64,000 bases of DNA, from NCBI GenBank assembly GCA_028285445.1, contig JANQPQ010000029.1, positions 1 through 64,000 of the forward strand, read 5' to 3'. This DNA comes from Cyclobacteriaceae bacterium (lineage in GTDB: Bacteria > Bacteroidota > Bacteroidia > Cytophagales > Cyclobacteriaceae). A program made the translations under genes and the position numbers. Below, one piece after another: positions 34,324 to 42,717 of this stretch (position 1 is its first letter; every line of letters begins with the position of its first letter). The notes beneath the pieces were generated by a model. That model was not told the DNA's origin and did not search any database. It saw nothing but the letters and a program-made list of their open reading frames with translations.

Positions 34324-37300
34324 ATGCGATTTAAACTATGCGCCTCGGTGGTAATGTTGCTCTCCCTAAACGTCTCAGCCCAACGGTATTGGGTTTACAA
34401 TGGTACGGGTTCAGGAAATTGGAGCAATACTGCAAATTGGTCAACAACTTCAGGAGGGCTCGGAGGAGCATCAGCTCCGAATAACATACAAGATGTTATT
34501 TTCGATAGTGGTGGTACTGGAGATTGCAATGTTGATCAGTCGGTCAACATCCGTAGCTTAACCAGCACTTCTGCATACGCAGGTATAATTTCACAGAATA
34601 CTAACGCCATGGTTTTTGGTGCCGGTGGGTTTAGTTTTTCAGGTGGGACTTTTCAAGGTGGCAGCGGATTTATTCTTTGCCAATCTTCGTTTTCCTTACT
34701 GCTCAATTCCATATTCAATTCGACATCCGGGCAACTTAGAATATGGGGCAATATAACCCATGCAGCAACAGCCACTTTCAATCATAATAATGGTAGTGCT
34801 GAGATATTTGCCCTGGGTGGAGGCCTTACGATAAATGGAAGCCTGGCATTTAACAACCTCTCATTGAGGGCATCGTGGAATGCAATGGACTTTACCGGGG
34901 ATCATAGTAGTGTAAATTTGAGCATCACTTCCTCTTCAGGTTCAGTAACCTTAAACGGCACTGGAGCAAATAGCCTGACCGTTACTAACACCCTTAACAC
35001 CATTGGGGGTATTTACGCAATATCCATTAATGATCTGATAATAGATGCTAAAGGTGATATTAACGTTGGTCACATAACCGGCGGTGGAAGTGGAACTATA
35101 GCAATAACCGGTACTAGCCCCCAAATCATGACCGGCTCAACGATATTGGGTAATGGCGATCTTCCTAATATTCGCATAAACTGTAGTGATTTAACCCTGG
35201 TGAACACAATAACTACCGATGGAGATAACTTTGACTACATCTCTGGGACTTTAAATACAATCGGTTCAACGGTGTATTTTGAAAATGCTACTGGAGATAC
35301 CTTTCTGAATGGCAATCCGACGCTAAATAATGTAACAATTAGGGGTGGGTATAACGACTTATTTGTATCAGATGGTTTGACATTGCTGGGGAACCTGGTT
35401 ATTGATTCCAATACTGGGGCCACTGATTTGCAGTTAGTTGAGAACTTAATAGTTCATGGCGACGTGACTTTTACCGGAACCAATGCCATCGAAATAGAGC
35501 AGGATACCCTCCAAGTACATGGCGATGTATACGCATCAAATTCTGCCGCCAACGGAGGAAGTGGTACGCTGGAATTTGTTGGTTCCACGGATCAGAATTT
35601 TAATGGTTCCGGAACTATCGAGAATGGTAATGTCAGGCATGTGGTTATTGATAAGCCAGCAGGTGTACTTTCCCTGTTTTCTGAAATTTCTATTGATGGA
35701 GATTGGACGCTTCAAAATGGTACAATCGATGCCGGATCTTCGATTGTTCATTTTCTGAGCCAAGTAGACTACTTCATTCGTGGGTCGTTCATTTTCAATC
35801 AGATTACTGTTCGGGCTTGGTGGAACAGCATTAACATTACAGATGATCTGACCATTGACAGTGATTTTGAGGTTAATTCAGATAATGGTGCTTTAGGCCT
35901 CGAACTACTATCTACGCTTACCATCAATGGGAACCTCACATTCACCGGAACTTATCAAATTTCCATTAACATTGGAGAACTCCATGTGAAAGGAGATATG
36001 CTTATTGACTACAACAGGTTTAACTACGGAAGTGGCACAATGTATATTGATGGTACAGCCAACCAGACTTTAACCGGATCAGGCGTCAACAACGAAGGAT
36101 GTTTACCTTTTGTTATCATAGATAAACCCAGTGGCACCCTTTTGCTTGCTTCCACAATTACCGTTACGGAAGATTGGAATTACATTAGAGGAACTGTTGA
36201 TCCTGGTAGCTCCACCGTAGTATTCAACAACTTTGTAGAAAGTCACACCCTCAATCCGGTAGGCACTTCGGAAACGATGAGGTTCAATAATTTGGTTATT
36301 GATGATTACTTCTGGACCAGAACATTGTTTCTTACAGGTGATCTTTTACTAGACGGCGACCTCATCATTGAATCTGATGCAAGCTTTAACGCTGGAAGCT
36401 CCAATATCCGAATTGCAGGTGACTTCTCTCAAAATAACTCAAATGACTACTTCACCGAAACCAGTGGGTTGGTAACATTTGATGGTTCCGGAACTCAAAA
36501 CATAAACAGCGTCCCCGGCGAACATTTTAACCACCTGGTTATCGACAAGACGTCCGGAGATTTGAATCTCAATGACGACGTTACAATCAACACCGGAGGG
36601 AGCATGACATTCATAAACGGAATAATAAACTCCTCAGCCAGTGGCCTGCTGCATATTGAGGACAATGCAACAGCATCTGGTGCGAGTAATTCAAGTTTTG
36701 TTAAAGGCCCCATGACGAAAATCGGGGATGATGATTTTGAATTTCCAGTTGGCGACGTGATTTGGCAACCCTTGGCTATTTCCAGCATGATTGGAGGAAG
36801 CGCTGCAACAGAATTCCAAGTGACTTACCTCCAAGCCGTTCCCCCAAATGATAACGACCTTGACTTGGGTGTAGACCACATCAGTAGCCTGGAATACTGG
36901 GAGATTGATCATAATGATGGAGCTACTGTGGATGTCACATTTCACTGGAAAGATGCAGATTTGAGCGAAATATTGGATATCTCAGTTGCTCCTCAGGATC
37001 TATTTATTGCTCACTATAACGCTACCGCAATGCAATGGGAGAATATTGGCGGCACAATAAATGGCGGTAGCGCTGTTGGACCCGGTGCTGCCGGGTCAAT
37101 CACCATAACAGCTCAATCGACATTCAGCCCATTTACATTTATGTCTGCGGGAAATGCTAACCCCTTACCTGTGGAACTTACGACTTTTGAAGCACACAGC
37201 ACAAACGACGGCACAATGCTGGTCTGGGAAACAGCCTCAGAAATCAATAATGACTTTTTTGAGGTGCAGAAAAGTACTGATGGCCTTAACTTCGCCACTT

Positions 37301-37725
37301 TACAAACAGTGACGGGCGCTGGTACCACCAGCACCCCAAGCCGTTACGAATTCCTCGATGAAGCTTCTTCAAACCGCCAGACACTGACCTACTATCGACT
37401 TAAGCAGGTCGACTACGACGGCACTTTCGCATTTAGTCGCATATTGACGGTTACCAACCACAGCCTCATCCAGGATCCTATTATTGTTCCGAATCCCTTT
37501 CAAAACCGACTAAGTATAACGATTTACAATCCTGATGGAGAAAGTAACCAGGTTAGTTTATTGGACTTTTCTGGTCGAACCCTTTATCAAACAAAACTGT
37601 CGGGGAATGCGGAGGAGACTATACTGCTGCAGGAAGAACTGACAAACATCCCCAACGGCGTGTACATATTGCAAATAGCCTCACCGGAGGGACATAGGCA
37701 TTTCAAGATCCAAAAATTGAAATAG
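34324..37725 (+). CDS. Large T9SS-exported cell-surface protein with beta-helix-like repeats
   Basis: An 1133-aa secreted protein with signal peptide MRFKLCASVVMLLSLNVSAQ. The start RYWVYNGTGSGNWSNTANWS is typical of Bacteroidota surface proteins. The middle consists of about four repeats of roughly 150 aa, each with GSGT, IDKPxGxL or similar, and a GTxDxGSSxVxF block, rich in Asn, Gly, Thr and Ile, suggesting a beta-solenoid. A fibronectin-like segment follows (LPVELTTFEAHSTNDGTMLVW, about 943-1040). The C-terminus is a type A sorting domain (VPNPFQNRLSITIY, then NGVYILQIASPEG). The role is probably adhesion or matrix formation; no catalytic motif is seen. Confidence 0.87.
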   Translation: MRFKLCASVVMLLSLNVSAQRYWVYNGTGSGNWSNTANWSTTSGGLGGASAPNNIQDVIFDSGGTGDCNVDQSVNIRSLTSTSAYAGIISQNTNAMVFGAGGFSFSGGTFQGGSGFILCQSSFSLLLNSIFNSTSGQLRIWGNITHAATATFNHNNGSAEIFALGGGLTINGSLAFNNLSLRASWNAMDFTGDHSSVNLSITSSSGSVTLNGTGANSLTVTNTLNTIGGIYAISINDLIIDAKGDINVGHITGGGSGTIAITGTSPQIMTGSTILGNGDLPNIRINCSDLTLVNTITTDGDNFDYISGTLNTIGSTVYFENATGDTFLNGNPTLNNVTIRGGYNDLFVSDGLTLLGNLVIDSNTGATDLQLVENLIVHGDVTFTGTNAIEIEQDTLQVHGDVYASNSAANGGSGTLEFVGSTDQNFNGSGTIENGNVRHVVIDKPAGVLSLFSEISIDGDWTLQNGTIDAGSSIVHFLSQVDYFIRGSFIFNQITVRAWWNSINITDDLTIDSDFEVNSDNGALGLELLSTLTINGNLTFTGTYQISINIGELHVKGDMLIDYNRFNYGSGTMYIDGTANQTLTGSGVNNEGCLPFVIIDKPSGTLLLASTITVTEDWNYIRGTVDPGSSTVVFNNFVESHTLNPVGTSETMRFNNLVIDDYFWTRTLFLTGDLLLDGDLIIESDASFNAGSSNIRIAGDFSQNNSNDYFTETSGLVTFDGSGTQNINSVPGEHFNHLVIDKTSGDLNLNDDVTINTGGSMTFINGIINSSASGLLHIEDNATASGASNSSFVKGPMTKIGDDDFEFPVGDVIWQPLAISSMIGGSAATEFQVTYLQAVPPNDNDLDLGVDHISSLEYWEIDHNDGATVDVTFHWKDADLSEILDISVAPQDLFIAHYNATAMQWENIGGTINGGSAVGPGAAGSITITAQSTFSPFTFMSAGNANPLPVELTTFEAHSTNDGTMLVWETASEINNDFFEVQKSTDGLNFATLQTVTGAGTTSTPSRYEFLDEASSNRQTLTYYRLKQVDYDGTFAFSRILTVTNHSLIQDPIIVPNPFQNRLSITIYNPDGESNQVSLLDFSGRTLYQTKLSGNAEETILLQEELTNIPNGVYILQIASPEGHRHFKIQKLK
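35081..36660 (+). repeat. Four diverged in-gene repeats of about 440-475 bases
   Basis: Coding repeats start near 35085, 35553, 36027 and 36463. At protein level each has the order GSGT/G, a Gly-Ser-Gly block, a PxxxIDK-like strand, a GDW or EDWN segment and G(T/I)xDxGSS. They are old enough that DNA identity is low. Confidence 0.65.
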
Positions 37726-37836
37726 GCAGGGCTAAATGAATGCTCAAGACGAGCAGTTACATATAGCCTGTTTTTTGGGAAGATCCTACCATAGACCGCT
37801 TTCATGTGCTTCTACTTTTGCTTAAAAGTAAGGAGA

Positions 37837-38676
37837 ATGATTAAAAAGGTAGTAGTTCTTGGCAGCCAGGATTTGATTTGGAAGGCAGTAGTAGAGGAAT
37901 TGGTGGGAAATGGATTCAAGGTGGCCATACAAGAAGGGAAAGGCACCAGATCTATACAACATCTTATCGGCGAAGGTTTGCAAGTGATCAGAAGAAACCG
38001 GGCCGCTATTATGGGTAATATACAAGAATCACAGGCTCTGTACTTTAACCATCCACCAGCGAACTGGAGCAAATCCGATTCATTTGCAATTGACGAGTTT
38101 AGGTGGTTGCTGAAATGCTGTAAATCCTTTCGATTACAAAGGTTTGCCTTTCTGTCAACAATCCCCTTTATGAAAGGGGATAAGGTGTACAGTGGAATGC
38201 AATGTGAATACTCAAACATAGTGCGGACTTCTGGTGTGCCCTACTATATTCTTTATGCTTCCAGATTCTTTGAGTCCATCCTGGATTTTAAAAGAGGTAC
38301 GAAGTTGATGGTACCATCGAATATCAATAATTCCTTTTACTGGGTAGCGGGAGAAGACCTTGGTAAGCTTCTTTGCAAAGCCTTTAATCAGGAACAAGCT
38401 GAAAATCGCGAATACTTTGTGCAAGGCCCGGAGCTAATTCATGCAGAAACGGTATTTGAGCGATTTGCTAGAGCTTACGATAAGGATAGGATCAGAATAA
38501 ACCGAGTTTCTCCAAAAGTAGCTAAGTTGTTCGCACTCTTTTCAAAAGATCTTAAGGACAGCTTCGAGACACTTAGTTCTAACACATACTTTGTGGAGGA
38601 GTTCCGAGCCCAAAGTACCTGGAAAGAGCTGGGGCGACCACAAATTTCTGTAGAGCATTTTGCCCAGGTGAGATAG
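37837..38676 (+). CDS. NmrA-like Rossmann-fold protein with altered glycine loop
   Basis: About 279 aa, resembling NmrA/atypical SDR proteins: an opening beta strand KKVVVLG, a FAFLSTIPF strand, a YSGMQCEYSNIVRTSGVPYYIL segment matching the family's YxxxK region, and a conserved ASRFFES. The dinucleotide loop GxxGxxG is replaced by GSQDLIW, keeping only the first Gly, and the YxxxK lysine is absent. It therefore may not bind NAD(P) in the usual way and is probably not an oxidoreductase. I start at ATG 37837 (MIKKVVVLG); the frame opens at 37804. It lies 12 bases before an H-NOX-like gene, and they likely work together. Confidence 0.75.
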   Translation: MIKKVVVLGSQDLIWKAVVEELVGNGFKVAIQEGKGTRSIQHLIGEGLQVIRRNRAAIMGNIQESQALYFNHPPANWSKSDSFAIDEFRWLLKCCKSFRLQRFAFLSTIPFMKGDKVYSGMQCEYSNIVRTSGVPYYILYASRFFESILDFKRGTKLMVPSNINNSFYWVAGEDLGKLLCKAFNQEQAENREYFVQGPELIHAETVFERFARAYDKDRIRINRVSPKVAKLFALFSKDLKDSFETLSSNTYFVEEFRAQSTWKELGRPQISVEHFAQVR

Positions 38677-38688
38677 GACGAAGAAAGA

Positions 38689-39219
38689 ATGATAGGAATA
38701 GTTACCGCCCAATATCGTAAGTATGCAATTGATTCTTTCGGAGGCAAAGTTTGGGAGAGAATAGCATCTGAAGCACGCAGAAATTATACCGGCAAGGAAA
38801 GTGGCATATACCAAGAGCGTGAAGATATACTCAGTCTTGTCCAAGCTTCCAACAAAATTACCGGGTTACGTACTGCGATGATCCTTGAGGGGTTTGGGTT
38901 TTACCTCGTACCGAACTTGCTCCAGGCATTTTCCGTCTATGTTAAGCCGGAATGGAAAACATTAGACTTCATTGAAGGTAGTGAGTCTACTTTTTACAAC
39001 TTCTTTAAACTTAATCAATTTCGTACCAACAATATTAGACCAAAAGTGAATCGTGTGCATCGGAATAAAATCGTAATTGACAACTATTCAAGTAGGATGC
39101 TAAGCCTGAGCATAGGGTTTATAAAGGGGTTGGCAAGCTACTATCAAGAAACGGATAAAATCAGCATGTCAGTTTGCACAGTAGGAGAGAATAGCATCAT
39201 TCAAGTGACAACCCGATGA
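38689..39219 (+). CDS. H-NOX-fold (heme NO-binding domain) protein lacking the heme histidine
   Basis: A 176-aa stand-alone protein that fits the H-NOX/HNOB family along its full length: MIGIVTAQYRKYAIDSFGGKVWERI at the start, a TGL...LEGFGFYLVPNLLQAF helix, TLDFIEGSESTFYNFFK, and the C-terminal LSIGFIKGLASYYQE with a following strand. By hand alignment to the Thermoanaerobacter protein, the proximal heme ligand His102 is replaced by Phe102. The YxSxR heme-propionate motif reads NYSSR, with Ser and Arg kept and Tyr shifted. It is therefore probably heme-free or binds heme differently. Neighbours are an NmrA-like protein and a small membrane protein. No cyclase, kinase or chemotaxis gene is adjacent. 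Confidence 0.72.
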   Translation: MIGIVTAQYRKYAIDSFGGKVWERIASEARRNYTGKESGIYQEREDILSLVQASNKITGLRTAMILEGFGFYLVPNLLQAFSVYVKPEWKTLDFIEGSESTFYNFFKLNQFRTNNIRPKVNRVHRNKIVIDNYSSRMLSLSIGFIKGLASYYQETDKISMSVCTVGENSIIQVTTR

Positions 39220-39229
39220 CACATGGCCA

Positions 39230-39460
39230 TTGCTCAATTTGAAATCAAATCATACCTCCTTGGAATTTAGAGCACAACGTAAACGACAGTTACTAGATAT
39301 CACGCTGGCTTTATTTTTTCTCCTAAACGTGACAGCCGCCGTGCTTTTTAGTTTGCACCTCTCCGGAGTCTCCAAAACTATCCTCGGGATAGTATTGACA
39401 ATCTTTTGGACCTCAGTGGCTATAATTCGCCGTATCCCTTCAGAAAAGACTGAGGACTAG
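39230..39460 (+). CDS. Small two-helix membrane protein
   Basis: A 76-aa frame opening at TTG 39230, 10 bases after the H-NOX-like stop. It has a basic N-terminus (RAQRKRQ), two hydrophobic helices (about 22-44 and 48-66) and a charged tail. No ATG is available in frame. It reads as a plausible third gene of the unit, but the non-ATG start and small size leave doubt. The function is unknown. Confidence 0.5.
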   Translation: MLNLKSNHTSLEFRAQRKRQLLDITLALFFLLNVTAAVLFSLHLSGVSKTILGIVLTIFWTSVAIIRRIPSEKTED

Positions 39461-39471
39461 CTCTGGGAGGG

Positions 39472-40128
39472 CTAGAAGAAATAGCCAATTGTTACCTGGG
39501 CAGCTTGATTTGTGGTTTTTGGGATTCTTGGATCAGCATTGATATTCAGAACTCCTAAGTTAATTCTGCCTTCAACATTAAACCCGTTAATATCCATTCC
39601 TATTCCTCCCACGATACCAAAGGCTTCCCTATCATTAAAGGCTTCCTCATTATCGCTGCTCATAGATCCAGGTTCGTCAGAGCCTGAAAGATCTTCCATC
39701 TTTGCCGAAAGTAGAAAATTGCTATAAAAACCAAATTGCATGTACAGAGACGCTACGCCATTATCTTTGAAATAAAAATTAGTGGTAATTGGTACATTAA
39801 GGTATTGCAAATTCTGACTTATTCTCCTGAGGGCTCGTGCTTGAGTTGCAGAATCACGAAAGGACCTTTCGTAAATACCGCCTTTGCTAACTAGCCCCAC
39901 CTCAAGTTGTAAGTTCACACTTTCTGTGTGGAAATAATTGAGAAACAGACCTGCGGTGGAGCCTATTTTTATCCCGCTGATGGGCCATCTTGGGTTCTGT
40001 ATGAAACTTGCGGTTCCCCCCGCTTTCAGTCCAATGTTGAGCGTACCAGTCCGGTCACGGTACTGCCCAAAGGCGTCACATACTAGAATTATGGTCAGGC
40101 AGGCGGTGAATGCAAGGGTTTTTTTCAT
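39472..40128 (-). CDS. Porin-family outer-membrane beta-barrel protein
   Basis: A 218-aa exported protein with signal peptide MKKTLAFTACLTIILVCDAFGQ and an eight-stranded-barrel pattern of the OMP_b-brl type: LNIGLKAGGTASFI, GLFLNYFHTESVNLQLEVGLVSKGG, LQYLNVPITTNFYF and a final strand ending in Phe (VTIGYFF). Such proteins are abundant in Bacteroidota and mostly of unknown role. It is convergent with the small membrane protein and has its own -7 box at 40165-40172. Confidence 0.87.
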   Translation of the reverse strand: MKKTLAFTACLTIILVCDAFGQYRDRTGTLNIGLKAGGTASFIQNPRWPISGIKIGSTAGLFLNYFHTESVNLQLEVGLVSKGGIYERSFRDSATQARALRRISQNLQYLNVPITTNFYFKDNGVASLYMQFGFYSNFLLSAKMEDLSGSDEPGSMSSDNEEAFNDREAFGIVGGIGMDINGFNVEGRINLGVLNINADPRIPKTTNQAAQVTIGYFF

Positions 40129-40164
40129 CGAATTAAAATAGTTATATAATTAATATTAATAAGT

Positions 40165-40172
40165 CAAAATTA
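40165..40172 (-). promoter_or_regulatory. -7 element of the barrel gene
   Basis: Minus strand TAATTTTG (40172-40165) matches TAnnTTTG, 37 bases before the ATG at 40128. The surrounding 40129-40240 region is extremely AT-rich and holds no coding frame. Confidence 0.5.
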
Positions 40173-40362
40173 ATTACATATATATTTATATAAGACTTTA
40201 TTTAATTATAAACATTACATATAAAATCTATAAAATGGTCGGGAAAGACAATAAACTGTGCTTTATTGGCGTCTTTGGCCAACTTCCAAAGCAAATTTTG
40301 ATCGAGAAGAAATGATAGGATGTATGGTTTATCAGCGACCGTAGGTAGGCGCGAAAAATAGA

Positions 40363-40389
40363 AAAGCCAGGATTGTTCGTCCTGGCTTT
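40363..40389 (-). terminator. Terminator after tRNA-Leu
   Basis: Perfect 10-bp stem AAAGCCAGGA (40363-40372) and TCCTGGCTTT (40380-40389), 7-base loop. On the minus strand it is followed by TCTATTTTT. It lies 6 bases after the tRNA 3' end. Confidence 0.88.
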
Positions 40390-40394
40390 ATTTG

Positions 40395-40476
40395 TACCGA
40401 AGGTGGGAATCGAACCCACACTCCCGAAGGAACACGATTTTGAGTCGTGCGCGTCTACCAATTCCGCCACTTCGGC
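40395..40476 (-). tRNA. tRNA-Leu (anticodon CAA)
   Basis: 82-nt class II tRNA on the minus strand. Acceptor arms GCCGAAG and CTTCGGT (with a G-U first pair) and discriminator A. Anticodon stem CACGA/TCGTG encloses the loop CTCAAAA, giving anticodon CAA (reads UUG). It has a long variable arm and a GGTTCGATTCC T-loop. The 3' CCA is not encoded. A strong terminator follows directly. Confidence 0.95.
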
Positions 40477-40544
40477 ATTCCTGTAGAATTGGGGATGCAA
40501 ACATATTCATTACCACCGATTTTTACAATGATTACAATCAGCCT

Positions 40545-40838
40545 TTACTGAAGGTCAACAGCCTCCATAGAGTAGGCCGAAGGATTGCCCCCAAAATAAG
40601 TTTTGGTTTCACCCCAAACCCTATTGAAAAGTTCAGATTGCCGATAAGCGTTCAGGGCTTCCTCGGATTCCCAAAGGCTATAAGTATAGTAGGTAAGTGG
40701 ATTTTCGGTATCTCTTAATAGTTGTACATGACGGCAGCCGGGACTTTGAGATATTTGGCCTCTGCTGGCGCTGAACAGCTTTAGAAATTTATCTATTGAA
40801 TCTTCCCTAAATGTCATTCTAACGATTCTGACTATCAT
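40545..40838 (-). CDS. Antibiotic biosynthesis monooxygenase (ABM) domain protein
   Basis: A 97-aa ferredoxin-like-fold protein of the ABM/YgiN type: MIVRIVRMTFREDSIDKFLKLF, a PGCRHVQLLRD strand, YYTYSLWESEEALNAYRQSELF and a Trp-containing C-terminus. Family members include quinol monooxygenases and heme-degrading enzymes, but most small ones have no known reaction. Its ATG overlaps the stop of the SAM-hydrolase-like gene by 4 bases, so the two are coupled. Confidence 0.85.
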   Translation of the reverse strand: MIVRIVRMTFREDSIDKFLKLFSASRGQISQSPGCRHVQLLRDTENPLTYYTYSLWESEEALNAYRQSELFNRVWGETKTYFGGNPSAYSMEAVDLQ

Positions 40839-41614
40839 ATGTCTGTTTGAAAGTTAATTACCACTGTACTGTCGTAGGTTAATCCTAGTAACTGGGCTGC
40901 GTTGCCTTTATTAAGCCCAATTTCAAGAAAACCTCCTGCATTAAAAATTAAGAAGCATTCACCGTTCTCAACCTGGTTATAGCCGTTATGAATTACGGTG
41001 GCCTTTTCCCTGCCAAAATTTACCTCAAATTTTTTGCCTTCGCTGAGCAGGTCAAACACACTCTTCTCGATATTAGTAACCAGGTTACCGTAGTGGTCTA
41101 CCCTGATTACATTACCGCTTATTTGGCTTTTTGTTGCCCTAACTTGTCGGGGTAAAAGAAGCTTGTATGTTTCCTGCCGATTGCCGAGCTCGGATATACT
41201 TGTTCCACTTGCGAGCTTGGCAGCAGCTGGTGCCAGAATATCGGCGGCACCGAAATTAGAAGCGATTGTACTAATGCTGTTAACGTCCACAACCATGTCT
41301 GCTTCGTTATTACTGAGCAACCCTATTAACCCATTGTCGGCAACAACGAAATAATGTCCCTCCAGTTGGGCAGCAATAAATGGCCCTGTAGGTACTTCCG
41401 AACTGTTAACTGCTACCAGGTGAACAGTTCCCTTCGGAAAATCTCTGAAAACCGACCGCAAGACGTAGCTGGCGTGAGCTAAATTATAATGATCGATATC
41501 GTGACTAATATCAACAATTGTAATGTTAGGATTGAGGCTAAGTATCTTGGCTTTCACGGCGGCGACATAGTGATCTGCTAAGCCAAAATCCGTGGTCAGA
41601 GTAATGATCGCCAT
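40835..41614 (-). CDS. SAM hydroxide adenosyltransferase family protein (DUF62)
   Basis: A 259-aa protein of the family that hydrolyses S-adenosylmethionine to adenosine and methionine. It starts ITLTTDFGLADHYVAAVKAKIL, with the conserved Asp of TTDFG, VDISHDIDHYNLAHASYVL, and VNSSEVPTGPFIAAQLEGHYFVVADNGLIGLL with the catalytic-region Asp-Asn-Gly. The C-terminal barrel has HYGNLVTNI. The length fits the family (about 260-280). A -7 box (minus strand 41657-41650, TATTTTTG) lies 36 bases upstream. Confidence 0.9.
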   Translation of the reverse strand: MAIITLTTDFGLADHYVAAVKAKILSLNPNITIVDISHDIDHYNLAHASYVLRSVFRDFPKGTVHLVAVNSSEVPTGPFIAAQLEGHYFVVADNGLIGLLSNNEADMVVDVNSISTIASNFGAADILAPAAAKLASGTSISELGNRQETYKLLLPRQVRATKSQISGNVIRVDHYGNLVTNIEKSVFDLLSEGKKFEVNFGREKATVIHNGYNQVENGECFLIFNAGGFLEIGLNKGNAAQLLGLTYDSTVVINFQTDI

Positions 41615-41649
41615 AAAAGCTTATATGATAAAAATGATTAGATTCTTAG

Positions 41650-41657
41650 CAAAAATA
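41650..41657 (-). promoter_or_regulatory. -7 element of the SAM hydrolase-like operon
   Basis: Minus strand TATTTTTG at 41657-41650 matches TAnnTTTG, 36 bases before the ATG at 41614. No good -33 was found. Confidence 0.45.
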
Positions 41658-41717
41658 GTTAATTTTCAACCATTTAATATCCAGCTATAAGACTAAGAGA
41701 AAACCTAAGAGATACTA

Positions 41718-42668
41718 TTGGTAGAGAAGGTAATTACATTAGACAACGTCTCGCTAATCGACTTTCTGGGCGTTGAGAATAAGAACATAGATGAGGTGGC
41801 CTCTGCATTCCCCCGAAGTAAGATCATCTCCAGGGGCAACGAAATTCGCATTAAGGGCAATAGCACCGAGATCCTTAAAATAAACCAGATAATTAATTCC
41901 TTATTGGAGCATTACAATAAGTATGGGAAGCTTACTCAAAGTAATGTGCAGCAGTTTCTGGCTGAGGATGTAGATCTTGAAAGTGCAGATGTGTCTGACG
42001 ACGAGGTATTAATCTATGGCCCAAGTGGGGTTGTTATTAAACCGAAGTCCATTAACCAGCAGAAACTGGTTTATTTGGTAAGAGAGAAAGATCTTGTATT
42101 TGCTATCGGTCCTGCCGGCACCGGCAAAACTTACATATCGGTAGCTATGGCCGTACAGGCTTTAAAGAACAAATCAGTTAAGAAGATAATAATTACTAGA
42201 CCAGCCGTAGAGGCAGGGGAGAACCTGGGGTATCTCCCCGGGGATTTGAAGGAGAAAATCGATCCCTACCTGAGACCGATATACGACGCCCTTGATGATA
42301 TGATTCCGCATGAGAAGCTAAAATTTTATCTGGAAAACAGGGTAGTAGAAATTGCTCCATTGGCCTATATGAGAGGTCGCACTCTTAACAATGCATTTAT
42401 TCTTTTGGACGAGGCCCAAAACACAACCCCGATGCAGATTAAGATGTTCCTTACTAGAATGGGCCCCGATTCCAAGGTGATTGTTACGGGGGACGTAACT
42501 CAAATTGATTTGCCTAAAAATCAATCTTCTGGATTAATCGAGGCAATAGATGTCCTTAAAAATGTGAAGGAAGTGGGCCTTATCAAGTTGGAGGCTAAAG
42601 ATGTTATCAGACACCGGCTTGTACGAGAAATCATTAAAGCCTACGACAGTAAGAACAAAAAATCATAA
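41718..42668 (+). CDS. PhoH-family ATPase
   Basis: A 316-aa PhoH-like P-loop protein. A short N-terminal KH-like domain (about residues 1-95), Walker A AIGPAGTGKTYIS (about 133-145), ITRPAVEAGENLGYLPGDL and Walker B-like AFILLDEAQNTTP are all present. PhoH/YbeZ proteins are linked to RNA metabolism with the endoribonuclease YbeY. The start is TTG at 41718; an in-frame TAA lies 12 bases upstream (41706-41708) and no ATG intervenes, so the non-ATG start is firm. Confidence 0.93.
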   Translation: MVEKVITLDNVSLIDFLGVENKNIDEVASAFPRSKIISRGNEIRIKGNSTEILKINQIINSLLEHYNKYGKLTQSNVQQFLAEDVDLESADVSDDEVLIYGPSGVVIKPKSINQQKLVYLVREKDLVFAIGPAGTGKTYISVAMAVQALKNKSVKKIIITRPAVEAGENLGYLPGDLKEKIDPYLRPIYDALDDMIPHEKLKFYLENRVVEIAPLAYMRGRTLNNAFILLDEAQNTTPMQIKMFLTRMGPDSKVIVTGDVTQIDLPKNQSSGLIEAIDVLKNVKEVGLIKLEAKDVIRHRLVREIIKAYDSKNKKS

Positions 42669-42717
42669 ATTAATATATTACTATTATTTATTATTAAAGT
42701 AATATATTGAAAGGACT

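Noticed and set aside
35081-36660. Repeat region as a CRISPR or DNA-level tandem repeat
   Set aside because: Units are about 440-475 bases, diverged at DNA level and in frame within one secreted protein.
40228-40718. Open frames on both strands across the tRNA region
   Set aside because: They run through a perfectly folded tRNA-Leu and its terminator and have no protein features.
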